The notes under the pieces are model-generated. The model was not told the DNA's origin. It searched no databases and saw only the letters and a list, made by a program, of their open reading frames with translations. This document shows positions 1 through 8,391 of a DNA stretch of 64,000 nt, piece after piece; position 1 is the first letter of the stretch; each line of letters opens with the position of its first letter. Location: NCBI GenBank assembly GCA_963766605.1, contig CAVYAT010000005.1, positions 372,001 to 436,000 of the forward strand. Reading direction: 5' to 3'. Position numbers and translations under genes: made by a program. The stretch is from AC-49 sp963766605 (GTDB taxonomy: Bacteria; Actinomycetota; Thermoleophilia; Solirubrobacterales; Solirubrobacteraceae).

Positions 1-1
1 G

Positions 2-433
2 CGCAAGCGCTGGGTGCGCGAGGCGCCGGGCCGGATCTCGGGCTCGGCGGTCGTGCTCGGCGACATGGTCTGGTACTCGACGCTCAACCACATGACCGAG
101 GCGGTCACGGCACGCAACGGCTCGCCGATCTACCGCACCTACCGCGGCTACTTCAATCCGATCGTGTCCGACGGCGAGCGCATCTATCTCATCGGCTCGA
201 CGGGGATCCGCGCGCTCGAGCCCGCCGCGGCGTACAGCGCCCGCCGCCGCCAGGCACTGATCCACCGCCAGCTGCTGATCCACCGCCATTTCAAGCAGAA
301 GCAGACGCCGGCGCCGCGCGCCGAGGATCACGCTGCCATCGCAGCCGCTGGCCCCGCTCGTCACCCCGCGGCCACCACAGCCGCTGACGCGGCGGCGATG
401 AGTTCGCCGTCGGGCCGCGGTCTGATGCACTGA
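2..433 (+). CDS. C-terminal part of a PQQ-type beta-propeller repeat protein (5' end outside window)
   Basis: The reading frame is open from the first bases of the window, so the true start lies upstream. The visible 143 residues begin with propeller-blade-like sequence: alternating hydrophobic strands, the phrase NGSPIYRTYRG and then SDGERIYLIGSTGIRALEP, a pattern typical of PQQ-like or outer-membrane-assembly-type WD repeats. The last ~65 residues are Arg/His/Ala-rich, low in complexity and probably disordered. The stop TGA is at 431-433. Such proteins are often exported and bind partners through the propeller, but no substrate can be deduced. Family assignment is moderate because only about one blade is visible. 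Confidence 0.55.
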   Translation, partial: RKRWVREAPGRISGSAVVLGDMVWYSTLNHMTEAVTARNGSPIYRTYRGYFNPIVSDGERIYLIGSTGIRALEPAAAYSARRRQALIHRQLLIHRHFKQKQTPAPRAEDHAAIAAAGPARHPAATTAADAAAMSSPSGRGLMH

Positions 434-462
434 CCGCAAACCGACGGACGAAGGAGACCGAG

Positions 463-1038
463 ATGGGACGCGTGATCGTGACGGAGTTCGTCAGCCTCGA
501 CGGTGTGATGGAGGACCCCGGCGGCGCCGAGGACTACCGCAACGGCGGGTGGACGTTCAAGTTCGACCGCGGTGACGACGGCAACAAGTTCAAGCTCGAC
601 GAGACGCTCGATTCTGAGGCGCTGCTGCTCGGCCGCACCACCTACGAGGGCTTCGCTGCCGCCTGGCCGTCGATGACCGACGACGCCGGGTTCGCCGACA
701 AGATGAACGCGATGCCCAAGTACGTCGTCTCGGGCACCCTGACCGACCCCACGTGGACCAACACGACGGTCATCGGTTCGGACCTCGGGCCGGCGGTGAC
801 GAAGCTCAAGACCGACGTGAGCGGCGACCTGCTCGTCGCCGGCAGCGCGCGGCTCGTCCAGGGCCTGCTGGCCGCCGGGCTCGTCGACGAGCTGCGGCTG
901 ATGGTGTTCCCCGTCGTGCTCGGCAGCGGCAAGAAGCTGTTCGCCGACGACGTCGCCACGGACCCGGTGACGCTCAAGCCGGCCGGCGTTCAGAGCATCG
1001 GCGACGACGGCGTCGTCATCCTGACCTACACGCGCTGA
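463..1038 (+). CDS. RibD C-terminal / dihydrofolate-reductase-like protein
   Basis: A 191-residue protein with the RibD-C/DHFR-like Rossmann-type fold. It starts MGRVIVTEFVSLDGVMEDP, the family's N-terminal strand and loop. A central LLLGRTTYEGFAAAWP and the later phrases LLVAGSARLVQGLL and VFPVVLGSGKKLF are the conserved nucleotide-binding and dimer segments. A Shine-Dalgarno AAGGAG lies 451-456, about 8 nt before the ATG. Members are usually stand-alone reductases of unknown substrate, and NAD(P)H binding is inferred from the family only. The 3' end overlaps the convergent MocR gene by 23 nt. Confidence 0.85.
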   Translation: MGRVIVTEFVSLDGVMEDPGGAEDYRNGGWTFKFDRGDDGNKFKLDETLDSEALLLGRTTYEGFAAAWPSMTDDAGFADKMNAMPKYVVSGTLTDPTWTNTTVIGSDLGPAVTKLKTDVSGDLLVAGSARLVQGLLAAGLVDELRLMVFPVVLGSGKKLFADDVATDPVTLKPAGVQSIGDDGVVILTYTR

Positions 1039-2413
1039 GGGCCTGTGCCATGAGCCGGAACGCCTCGTCGAACGATGCCTCGGCGATGCTCGCGTAGCCG
1101 AGGACGAGCGCACGCCGCGTCGGAAAGTAGACACGCACTCCGCGCCGCTCGCACGCTGCCGCGAAGCGCTGCGGGTCGATCGGCCACGGCAGGGCGACGA
1201 TCACGTGGAGCCCGGCCGCGATCCCCAGCGGCCGGGCGCCCGGGACGTGATGCTCCAGCGCGGCCAGGCAGGCGTCGCGGCGGGCGCGATGGCGCCGTCG
1301 AAGGATCCGCAGCTGGCGGTCATAGGCCCCCGTCTCGATCATCCGCGCGAGGGCGTGCTGACCGATGACATCGGTGCCCGAGTCGGCCAGCAGCTTCTCC
1401 GTCGCCAGCTCGTCGACCAGCTCGCGCGGCGCGACGAGCCAGCCCAGCCGCAGGCCCGGCCCGAGCGTCTTGCTCACCGAGCCGGCGTACACGACGCGCT
1501 CGGGCGCGAGCCCCTGAAGCGCGCCGAGCGGCGCGCGGTCGTAACGGAACTCGGCGTCGTAGTCGTCCTCGACGATCAGCCCGCCCCACTCGATCAGCTC
1601 GCCGCGCCGCGCGACCGACAGCGCGACCCCGCGCGGCATCTGATGCGCGGCGGTGACGACGACCGCGGTCGCCGGCGACTCGCGCAGGACATCGACGCGC
1701 AGGCCGTCGTCGTCGACGCCGACGGGCGTCAGCCGGGCGCCGTGACGGCGCAGGATCTCGCGATGCAGCTCGAGTCCCGGATCCTCGACGGCGACCTCCG
1801 GCGTCCCGCGCGCGGCCAGTACCGCCGCGGTCAGCGCCAGGCCCTGTGCCGCGCCGGAGACGACCACGATCCGCTCGGGGTCGGCGACCACGCCACGGGC
1901 GCGACCGAGGTAATGGGCGAGCTGCGTGCGCAGGACCGCTGCGCCGCGCGGGTCGCCGTACCCCAGCGCGTGGGCCGGCATCGTGCGCAGCACGTCGCGC
2001 ACCGCGCGGGTCCAGGCGGCGCGCGGAAACGCGGTCAGGTCGGGCGCGCCGGCGAAGAAGTCAAAGCGCGCCGGCGGTGGGTCGGCGGCGACCGCGCGGG
2101 GGCCCGGATCGATGGCCGAGGGGCGCGCGGAGCGCGCGACGAACGTGCCGGCGCCGCGGCGGGCGACGAGGTAGCCCTCGGCGACGAGCTGGGCGTAGGC
2201 CTCGACGACCAGCCGCCGGCTGACGCGCAGGTCGCGGGCGAGCGTCCGTGACGACGGCAGTGGCGCCCCGGCGACCAGGCGCCCGCCGCGGACCATGTCG
2301 CGCAGCCCGTCCTCGAGCTGCGCGCGCAGCGGCCGCGCGGCCGCACGATCGAGCTCGACGAGCAGCTCGCGCCCGTGCTCGGCGATCGCCAAAGTGGTAC
2401 CCGGTATCGGCAT
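1016..2413 (-). CDS. MocR-type (GntR HTH + aminotransferase-fold) transcriptional regulator
   Basis: A 465-residue fusion of an N-terminal GntR winged helix (about residues 20-90: LRAQLEDGLRDMVRGGRL, LPSSRTLARDLRVSRR) and a class I aminotransferase-like domain that binds PLP. The probable PLP lysine sits in GSVSKTLGPGLRLGW, about residue 310; VEDDYDAEFRYD is the conserved strand before it. I chose the ATG at 2413 because residues upstream of it are not domain-like and would run into the divergent gene. MocR proteins typically control a divergent or nearby gene in vitamin B6, GABA or amino-acid metabolism. The target here is probably the divergent membrane protein and epimerase, which is inference. 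The 46-bp spacer must hold both promoters and the operator. Confidence 0.9.
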   Translation of the reverse strand: MPIPGTTLAIAEHGRELLVELDRAAARPLRAQLEDGLRDMVRGGRLVAGAPLPSSRTLARDLRVSRRLVVEAYAQLVAEGYLVARRGAGTFVARSARPSAIDPGPRAVAADPPPARFDFFAGAPDLTAFPRAAWTRAVRDVLRTMPAHALGYGDPRGAAVLRTQLAHYLGRARGVVADPERIVVVSGAAQGLALTAAVLAARGTPEVAVEDPGLELHREILRRHGARLTPVGVDDDGLRVDVLRESPATAVVVTAAHQMPRGVALSVARRGELIEWGGLIVEDDYDAEFRYDRAPLGALQGLAPERVVYAGSVSKTLGPGLRLGWLVAPRELVDELATEKLLADSGTDVIGQHALARMIETGAYDRQLRILRRRHRARRDACLAALEHHVPGARPLGIAAGLHVIVALPWPIDPQRFAAACERRGVRVYFPTRRALVLGYASIAEASFDEAFRLMAQALSACRSG

Positions 2414-2459
2414 CACATTGGATCTTGCCAGGGAGCCGGTCGCGACATACCGTGGCCGT
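2414..2459. promoter_or_regulatory. Divergent promoter region between mocR-type gene and membrane-protein gene
   Basis: Only 46 bp separate the two start codons. On the plus strand TACCGT (2448-2453) lies 6 nt before the ATG at 2460, the spacing seen repeatedly in this window for likely leaderless promoters. The half-repeats GGTACC and GGTATC (about 2396-2408) lie just inside the regulator's 5' end and could be part of a MocR operator. The operator idea is speculative. Confidence 0.4.
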
Positions 2460-2876
2460 ATGACTTCGATCGCCGCCCCCCGCCCGCCGGTCGTCCGGAT
2501 CCTCGGACCCGGAACGGCCATCGTCGCGCTCGCCTACCTGATCCCCGCCCTGTGGATCGTCGTTGCGCCGCACGGCTTCTTTGACTCGATCGGCCCGTTC
2601 GGGCCCTACAACGCGCACTACCTCGGCGACGCCGCCGCGCTACAGGGCGGCATCGGCCTCGCCCTGGCCGCCGCCGTCGCGTGGCCGTCGCTGCGCATCG
2701 GCACGCTGCTCGCCGCGCTGCTGGCCACCACGCTGCACGCGATCAACCACTGGATCGACATCGACCACGCCCACGCCGGCTCGAGCGCCGGGACCAGCGA
2801 CGCGATCCAGCTGACGATCGGCGCGGTCCTGATCGCCGGCCTGTTCCGAGCGTCGCTGTGGACCGAGCCGACGTGA
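2460..2876 (+). CDS. Small integral membrane protein, unknown function
   Basis: A 138-residue protein with about four hydrophobic helices: residues ~17-36 (GTAIVALAYLIPALWIVVAP), ~60-75, ~80-95 and ~118-132. A His/Asp-rich loop HAINHWIDIDHAHAG precedes the last helix. The layout resembles small DoxX-like or DUF4345-like membrane proteins, but I do not recognise the family with confidence. The ATG follows TACCGT by 6 nt. The stop overlaps the GTG of the next gene by 4 nt (GTGA), so the two are almost certainly co-translated. The divergent MocR regulator is the likely controller. Confidence 0.7.
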   Translation: MTSIAAPRPPVVRILGPGTAIVALAYLIPALWIVVAPHGFFDSIGPFGPYNAHYLGDAAALQGGIGLALAAAVAWPSLRIGTLLAALLATTLHAINHWIDIDHAHAGSSAGTSDAIQLTIGAVLIAGLFRASLWTEPT

Positions 2877-3823
2877 AGGTGTTCGTCGCCGGGGCGTCCG
2901 GCGTCATCGGGCGCACGCTGATCGGGCAGCTCGTTGCCGCCGGGCACGAGGTGACCGGCACGACCCGCCGCGAGGACCGCGCGGCCGCGCTGGGCGAGGC
3001 CGGCGCGACGGCGGCCGTCGGCGACCTGCTCGACCCCGCGGCGGCGCACGACATGGTGCTCGCCGCGGCCCCCGAGGTCGTCATCGACCAGCTCACGTCG
3101 CTACCGCGCGAGTACAACCTGCGCGACCCCGACTTCTACCGCGCCAACGACCGCATCCGCCGCGAGGGCACGGCCAACGTCGTCGCCGCCGCTCGGGCGG
3201 CCGGGGTCAGCCGCTACATCGTGCAGTCGGTGTCGTTCCTGACGCGGCCGCAGGGGCCGCCGGTGCTCGACGAGGACGCGCCGGCGTGGACCGACGCGCC
3301 CGATCCGTTCCGTGAGTCGGTCGCGGTTCTGGTCGCCAACGAGCGGACGATCACCGGCTCGACCGACTTCGACGGAATCGTGCTGCGCTACGGCCAGTTC
3401 TACGGCCCCGGGACCTACTTCGCCTCCGACGGCTCGATCGCCGGCGAGGTGCGCAGGCGCCGCTTCCCGGTCGTCGGGGCGGGGAGCGGGATGAGCTCGT
3501 TCGTCCACGTCGCCGACGCAGCGGCGGCGACCGTCGCCGCGGTGTCCCACGGTGCTCCCGGCAGCTACAACGTCACCGACGACGAACCCGCCGCGCTGCG
3601 CGAGTGGCTGCCGGCCTACGCCGCGGCGATCGGGGCCAAGAAGCCGTTTCGCGTGCCGAAGTGGCTGGCTCGCCTGGCCGCCGGCCCGCTCGCGGCCGCG
3701 CTGGCTACGGATCTACGCGGTGCTTCGAACGCCCGGGCCAAGGCGGCGCTGCAATGGACGCCGAGCGTCGCGTCCTGGCGCACCGGCTTCGCCTTCTACC
3801 TCGACGGCGATCCGGATCAGTGA
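2873..3823 (+). CDS. NAD-dependent epimerase/dehydratase (extended SDR-like)
   Basis: A 316-residue protein starting at GTG 2873. The N-terminal Rossmann motif is VFVAGASGVIGRTL (GxxGxxG), followed by GHEVTGTTRRED, which suggests recognition of the NADP 2'-phosphate by arginine. Later come VAAARAAGVSRYIVQSVSF, LRYGQFYGPGTYF and FVHVADAAAATV, all standard blocks of atypical SDR epimerases. I do not see a classical YxxxK catalytic pair at the expected place, so it may be an atypical reductase or binding protein. It is coupled to the upstream membrane gene and meets hisF tail to tail with a 7-nt overlap. Confidence 0.85.
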   Translation: MKVFVAGASGVIGRTLIGQLVAAGHEVTGTTRREDRAAALGEAGATAAVGDLLDPAAAHDMVLAAAPEVVIDQLTSLPREYNLRDPDFYRANDRIRREGTANVVAAARAAGVSRYIVQSVSFLTRPQGPPVLDEDAPAWTDAPDPFRESVAVLVANERTITGSTDFDGIVLRYGQFYGPGTYFASDGSIAGEVRRRRFPVVGAGSGMSSFVHVADAAAATVAAVSHGAPGSYNVTDDEPAALREWLPAYAAAIGAKKPFRVPKWLARLAAGPLAAALATDLRGASNARAKAALQWTPSVASWRTGFAFYLDGDPDQ

Positions 3824-4566
3824 GGCTGCTCGCGAACCGGGACGCCCGCGGCGGCGAGCGCCGCCTTGGCCTCGGCGATCGTGTACGTCCCGTAGTGGAA
3901 GATCGAGGCGGCCAGCGCGGCGTCGGCACCCGCCTGGAGTGCCTCGACAAGGTGCTCGAGCGTCCCGGCGCCGCCCGAGGCGATCACCGGGACCGAGACG
4001 GCCGAGGACACGGCCCCCGTCAGTGCGAGGTCATACCCGTCCTCCGTCCCATCGCGGTCCATCGACGTGAGCAGGATCTCCCCCGCCCCGCGCTGCACGC
4101 CCTCGGTCGCCCACGCCACGGCGTCGCGCCCTGCCGCCGTCCGTCCGCCGGCCACGAACACCTGGCCGGCGCGCGCGTCGATCGCCAGCACCACGCACTG
4201 GGACCCGAACACCTCGACGAGCTCGTCGATCAGCTGCGGCCGGGCGACCGCGGCGCTGTTGATCGAGACCTTGTCGGCCCCGGCGTCGAGCACCGCCTGC
4301 GCGTCCTGCACGCTGCGGATCCCGCCGCCGATCGTGAACGGGATGAACACGTTGTCGGCCGTGCGGCGCGCCAGGTCGACGATCGTGTCGCGCCTCTCGT
4401 GCGTCGCGGTGATGTCGAGGAAGATCAGCTCGTCGGCGCCTTCGGCGTCGTAGCGCTCGGCCAGCTGCACCGGGTCGCCGGCGTCGCGGAGGTCGACGAA
4501 GTTCGTGCCCTTGACGACCCGGCCGGCGTCGACATCGAGGCACGGGATGACGCGCTTGAGGTGCAT
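3817..4566 (-). CDS. hisF: Imidazole glycerol phosphate synthase cyclase subunit HisF
   Basis: A 249-residue TIM barrel. HisF combines PRFAR with ammonia from HisH to give imidazole glycerol phosphate and AICAR. The two catalytic aspartates are visible: IPCLDVDAGR (Asp11) and VVLAIDARAG (about Asp130). FTIGGGIRSV and PVIASGGAGTLEHL are the phosphate-binding loops. It is the last gene of the minus-strand his run, 8 nt after hisA. Its partner gene hisH lies two genes upstream in the same operon. Confidence 0.98.
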   Translation of the reverse strand: MHLKRVIPCLDVDAGRVVKGTNFVDLRDAGDPVQLAERYDAEGADELIFLDITATHERRDTIVDLARRTADNVFIPFTIGGGIRSVQDAQAVLDAGADKVSINSAAVARPQLIDELVEVFGSQCVVLAIDARAGQVFVAGGRTAAGRDAVAWATEGVQRGAGEILLTSMDRDGTEDGYDLALTGAVSSAVSVPVIASGGAGTLEHLVEALQAGADAALAASIFHYGTYTIAEAKAALAAAGVPVREQPH

Positions 4567-4574
4567 CCGCCGGC

Positions 4575-5303
4575 CTATCGCGGGCTCAGCGCGGCCTGGC
4601 CCTCGGCGACGCTGAACCGCCCCTCGTACAGCGCCTTGCCGACGATCACGCCGCCGAGGTTGACCTGGCGCAGCCCGGCCAGTCCCTCGAGGTCGGCGAG
4701 CTGCCCGATGCCGCCCGAGTACAGGAAGCGCCCGCGGATCGTCGCGGCGATCGCGCGCACCTCCTCGAGGTCGGGCCCGCCGAGCATTCCGTCCTTGTCG
4801 ACGTTCGTGTACACGAACTGGCGCACGCCGCGGTTCTGCAGCCGCTCGATCAGCGTCTCGGCCCGAACTTCGGTCGTCTCCTGCCAGCCCGACGTCGACA
4901 CCATTCCGCCGCGCGTGTCGACGCTGACGATCACGCGGTCGCGGAACGCGCCGAGCACGTCGTCGAGGAAGTCGAGGTTGTTGTAGGCGGCGGTGCCGAG
5001 GATCACGCGCTCGGCACCGGCGGCCAGCGCATCGCGGACCGCCGGCAGCGACCGTAGGCCGCCGCCGTACTGGACCGGGACGTGAAGCTCGTGGGTGATC
5101 TCCTCGAGGTGGTGCAGCGACTGCGGCGACCCGGTCCGCGCGCCGTCAAGGTCGACGATGTGCAGGAACCGCGCGCCGTGCTCCACCCAGGCCCGCGCGG
5201 CCTCCAGCGGCGAGTCGCGGTAGACGGTCTTCTCGGCGAAGTCGCCACGCACGAGGCGCACGGCCTGCCCCTCGGCGATGTCGATGGCCGGGTAGAGGAT
5301 CAC
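4575..5303 (-). CDS. hisA: ProFAR isomerase HisA
   Basis: A 242-residue half-barrel-duplicated TIM barrel that isomerises ProFAR to PRFAR. Catalytic aspartates are in VILYPAIDIAEG (Asp8) and VIVSVDTRGG (about 127); phosphate loops are QYGGGLRS and YSGGIGQL. I chose the GTG at 5303 because it gives the canonical N-terminus and a 4-nt GTGA overlap with the hisH stop. Some actinobacterial HisA proteins (PriA) also act in tryptophan synthesis. Whether this one does cannot be judged by eye, but I see no trpF in the window. Confidence 0.97.
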   Translation of the reverse strand: MILYPAIDIAEGQAVRLVRGDFAEKTVYRDSPLEAARAWVEHGARFLHIVDLDGARTGSPQSLHHLEEITHELHVPVQYGGGLRSLPAVRDALAAGAERVILGTAAYNNLDFLDDVLGAFRDRVIVSVDTRGGMVSTSGWQETTEVRAETLIERLQNRGVRQFVYTNVDKDGMLGGPDLEEVRAIAATIRGRFLYSGGIGQLADLEGLAGLRQVNLGGVIVGKALYEGRFSVAEGQAALSPR

Positions 5304-5944
5304 TGCGCCGACGACGCCGGGACGCGCGTGCAGATGCGTGTGAAGTTCTCGAGCAGTCGCAGCCCGGCCGACGACGACTTCTCGGGGTGGAACTGGACGC
5401 CGTACACGTTGCCCGATGCAACCGCGGTGACGAACCGCTCGCCGTAGGCGCCGTAGCCGAGGACGACGTCGTCGCCGGACGGGTGCACGCACAGCGAGTG
5501 CACGTGGTAGAACGCGGCGCCGTCGCCGAGCCCGTCGACGAGGGGCGACGCCTGGGCCCACTCGACGAGGTTCCAGCCGATGTGCGGCAGCTTCGGCGCA
5601 CCGGTCAGCTGGCGCACGTCGCCGGCCAGCAGCCCGAGGCCATCGTCCCCGCCGAGCTCCGTCGACGAGTCGAACAACAGCTGCATGCCGAGGCAGACCC
5701 CCAGCAGCGGCCGGCCCTCGCGGGCCCAGCCGACGATCGGCTCGACCAGGTCGCGCTCGCGCAGGTTGCCCATCGCCTGGGCGAACGCCCCGACGCCCGG
5801 CAGCACGAGTCCGTCGGTCGTCTCCAGCACGGCCGGATCCTCGCTCTGCACGACCTCGACGCCGACGTGCTCGAGCGCCTTGAAGACCGACCGGCGGTTG
5901 CCCATCCCGTAGTCGATCAGGCCGATGCTCGCCGTCGGGGTCAT
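5300..5944 (-). CDS. hisH: Imidazole glycerol phosphate synthase glutaminase subunit HisH
   Basis: A 214-residue class I glutamine amidotransferase that delivers ammonia to HisF. The triad is visible: Cys84 in GVCLGMQLLF and His186/Glu188 in GVQFHPEKS. GLIDYGMGN at the N-terminus is family-typical. The ATG at 5944 overlaps the hisB stop by 4 nt (ATGA), and the gene overlaps hisA the same way, which argues for translational coupling. Confidence 0.98.
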   Translation of the reverse strand: MTPTASIGLIDYGMGNRRSVFKALEHVGVEVVQSEDPAVLETTDGLVLPGVGAFAQAMGNLRERDLVEPIVGWAREGRPLLGVCLGMQLLFDSSTELGGDDGLGLLAGDVRQLTGAPKLPHIGWNLVEWAQASPLVDGLGDGAAFYHVHSLCVHPSGDDVVLGYGAYGERFVTAVASGNVYGVQFHPEKSSSAGLRLLENFTRICTRVPASSAQ

Positions 5945-6534
5945 GCGGTGAGCGTCCCCTTGGTCGACGGCACCCCGGTCTCGGTCGGGTCGATCGCGAC
6001 CGCGGTGCGCAGCGCGCGCGCCGTCGCCTTGAACGCGGCCTCGATCATGTGGTGGGCGTTCGAGCCCGCGTCGACCGACACATGCAGTGTCAGCTTGGCG
6101 CTGTTGGCCAGGGCGCGGAAGAACTCCTCGGCCAGCTCGTGGTCGAAGCCACCGGTGCCGCCCGGCGGCAGATCGGCATGGAAGACGCAATACGGGCGCC
6201 CGGAGATATCGAGCGTCGCCGTCGCGCGCGCCTCGTCCATCGGCACGACGGCGTGGCCGTAGCGGGTGATGCCGCTGCGGTCGCCGAGCGCGCGATCGAG
6301 CGCCTGGCCGAGCGCCAGCGCGGTGTCCTCGACCGTGTGGTGGCCGCCGGTCTGCAGGTCGCCGGTGACCTTGACGTCGAGGTCGACACGGCCGTGGCGG
6401 GCCAGCAGGTCGAGCATGTGGTCCAGGAAGCCGACGCCCGTGTCGCGCGTGCCCGCGCCGGTGCCGTCGAGCGTCAGCGTCAGGCGAACGCTGGTCTCCT
6501 TGGTCTCGCGGACGATCTCGGCGCTGCGGCTCAT
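5941..6534 (-). CDS. hisB: Imidazoleglycerol-phosphate dehydratase HisB (monofunctional)
   Basis: A 197-residue dehydratase without the phosphatase domain found in enterobacterial HisB, so histidinol-phosphate phosphatase must be encoded elsewhere. Metal-binding motifs are GFLDHMLDLLARH, GGHHTVEDTALALG, FDHELAEEFFRALA and NAHHMIEAAFKATAR. The start at 6534 forms an ATGA overlap with hisD. It dehydrates imidazole glycerol phosphate to imidazole acetol phosphate. Confidence 0.98.
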   Translation of the reverse strand: MSRSAEIVRETKETSVRLTLTLDGTGAGTRDTGVGFLDHMLDLLARHGRVDLDVKVTGDLQTGGHHTVEDTALALGQALDRALGDRSGITRYGHAVVPMDEARATATLDISGRPYCVFHADLPPGGTGGFDHELAEEFFRALANSAKLTLHVSVDAGSNAHHMIEAAFKATARALRTAVAIDPTETGVPSTKGTLTA

Positions 6535-7769
6535 CTCGATGCATTCTCCCTGCTGCGCATCGAAGCCGCGTGGCGCTCGAATCCCTCGGTCCGCGCGATC
6601 GGCTCTCCGGCACCCGCCAGACGTGCCGCTGCGTCGTCGCCGATGCGCACCTCGCTGTAGCGGCGGCGGAAGTGGCGGACGTTGAGCCCGGATGCGAATC
6701 GCGCCGAGCCACCGGTCGGCAGCGAGTGGTTGGACCCGGCCACGTAGTCGCCGAATGCGACGGCGCTCGATGCCCCGACGAACACGCTGCCCGCGCTCCG
6801 CACCCGCGGCGCCAGCTCCTCGGCGCGGGCGCCGACGAGCTCGAGGTGCTCGGGGGCGAACGCCTCGGCGAACGCCAGCGCCTCGTGGAGGTCGCCGGCC
6901 GCCACGAGCGCGGCGACCGCGCCGGTCTCGTCGCCGTCGCTGAGGTCGATCCCATCGAGCCACCCGGCGTCATCACTGACCGCGACCACGATCGTCCCTG
7001 GCCCGTGCTCGGCCTGGGCCAGCAGGTCCAGGGCGGCCGCGTGCGGATCGGTGCTGCCGTCGGCGAGCACGACGACATCGGACGGGCCGAGGAAGCCGTC
7101 GATCCCGACATCGCCGGACACCTGGCGCTTGGCCTCCTGTACCCATTCGTTGCCCGGACCGGCGATCACGTCGACGCGCTCGATCGACTCGGTGCCGTAG
7201 GCCAGTGCGGCGACGGCGTGCGCGCCGCCGATGCGCAGGACGCGATCGGCCCCGCACAGCGCGCACGCGGCGAGGACGGCCGGATGGGCGTGGGGCGTGC
7301 AGACGACGATCTCATCGACGCCGGCGACGCGCGCCGTGACGACGCCCATGACGACGGTCGACGGGTAGGGCGCCCGGCCGCCGGGGACGTAGATCGCCGC
7401 GCGGCGCACCGGGGTGTCGCGCAGCGTGACGGTGTGGCCCTCCGGAAGCGTCACCGCCACGGCGGGGGTCAGCCCGGCCTCGGCGACCCTGCCGACGTTG
7501 GCGATCGCGACCTCGAGCCCGGCGCGCACATCGACATCCAACGACGCCAGCGCCGCCGCGAGGTCGCGCGCCGACACGACGACCGGGTCGATCAGGCCGT
7601 CGAGCTCGCGGGCGAACCCGCGCAGGCGGTCATCGCCACCCTCGCGGACCTCGGCGACGATCCGGGCGACGTCGTCGCGCACCGCCTCGCCCGTCGCCTG
7701 CGTCATCGCGCGAATCCGTGTCGCCACAGCGGCCGGGTCGCCACCGACGTGCAGGCGTTCAGCGCGCAC
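6531..7769 (-). CDS. hisD: Histidinol dehydrogenase HisD
   Basis: A 412-residue zinc enzyme catalysing the last two steps, L-histidinol to L-histidine, with NAD. Recognised blocks are YVPGGRAPYPSTVVMG, VIAGPGNEWVQEAKRQV, FLGPSDVVVLAD, AEHGPGTIVV and FAPEHLEL (catalytic Glu-His). It is slightly shorter than the usual 430 residues because of a compact N-terminus. The start overlaps the hisG 3' end by 11 nt; the stop overlaps hisB by 4 nt. Confidence 0.98.
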   Translation of the reverse strand: MRAERLHVGGDPAAVATRIRAMTQATGEAVRDDVARIVAEVREGGDDRLRGFARELDGLIDPVVVSARDLAAALASLDVDVRAGLEVAIANVGRVAEAGLTPAVAVTLPEGHTVTLRDTPVRRAAIYVPGGRAPYPSTVVMGVVTARVAGVDEIVVCTPHAHPAVLAACALCGADRVLRIGGAHAVAALAYGTESIERVDVIAGPGNEWVQEAKRQVSGDVGIDGFLGPSDVVVLADGSTDPHAAALDLLAQAEHGPGTIVVAVSDDAGWLDGIDLSDGDETGAVAALVAAGDLHEALAFAEAFAPEHLELVGARAEELAPRVRSAGSVFVGASSAVAFGDYVAGSNHSLPTGGSARFASGLNVRHFRRRYSEVRIGDDAAARLAGAGEPIARTEGFERHAASMRSRENASR

Positions 7770-8391
7770 GGATGCGTCCCACGAGGTCGTCGATCGCGGC
7801 GGCGCGCAGCTTGTGGGCGACCGGGTTGGCGATCAGCCGCGCCGTCGCGACCGCGATCTCCTCACGGATGACGAGCCCGTTCTCACGCAGCGTCGTGCCG
7901 GTCGCGGTCAGGTCGACGATCGCCTCCGCCAGACCGGTCAGCGGCGCCAGCTCGACCGAGCCCTTGACCTCGACGATCTCCGCCTGGCGGCCGGTGTCCT
8001 CGAAGTACTGCGCCGAGATCCGCGGGTACTTCGTCGCCACGCGCATGACACCCAGCCGGCGCAGCGCCTCGGCCGCCGGGTCGGGCCCGTCGACGGTCGC
8101 CAGGACCATCGTGCAGCGCCCGTAGCCGAGGTCGAGCAGCTCGTAGACCGGGCGGTCGGCCTGTTCCATCAGGACGTCCTTGCCGGTGATGCCGAGGTCG
8201 GCGGCGCCCGAAGCGACGTATGTCGGCACGTCGGATGGGCGCATGGTGATCAGTCCTGCGTCCTCGAACAGCAGCTTGCGGTCGTTGACGCGGACCTCGC
8301 CCGTGTCGATGCCGAGCTCCGCCAGCAGGTCGAGCGTGTCGCCGAACAGCGCGCCGCGCGGGACGGCGATCCGCAGGCCCTGGTGGCTCAT
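7759..8391 (-). CDS. hisG: ATP phosphoribosyltransferase catalytic subunit HisG (short form)
   Basis: A 210-residue short-form HisG that lacks the C-terminal regulatory ACT-like domain and therefore needs HisZ. It condenses ATP with PRPP, the committed step of histidine synthesis. Family blocks are LRIAVPRGALFGDTLDLL, VASGAADLGITGKDVL and IVDLTATGTTLRENGL, the last being the PRPP loop. The ATG at 8391 overlaps the hisZ stop by 4 nt. Most actinobacteria carry the long form, so the short-form/HisZ pair is a useful lineage marker. Confidence 0.97.
   Translation of the reverse strand: MSHQGLRIAVPRGALFGDTLDLLAELGIDTGEVRVNDRKLLFEDAGLITMRPSDVPTYVASGAADLGITGKDVLMEQADRPVYELLDLGYGRCTMVLATVDGPDPAAEALRRLGVMRVATKYPRISAQYFEDTGRQAEIVEVKGSVELAPLTGLAEAIVDLTATGTTLRENGLVIREEIAVATARLIANPVAHKLRAAAIDDLVGRIRAR

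Noticed and set aside
1205..2251. Long antisense frames opposite the MocR gene and other GC-rich genes (up to ~880 codons elsewhere)
   Set aside because: They are Arg/Pro/Ala-rich shadows without motifs, mirroring genes with clear families on the other strand.
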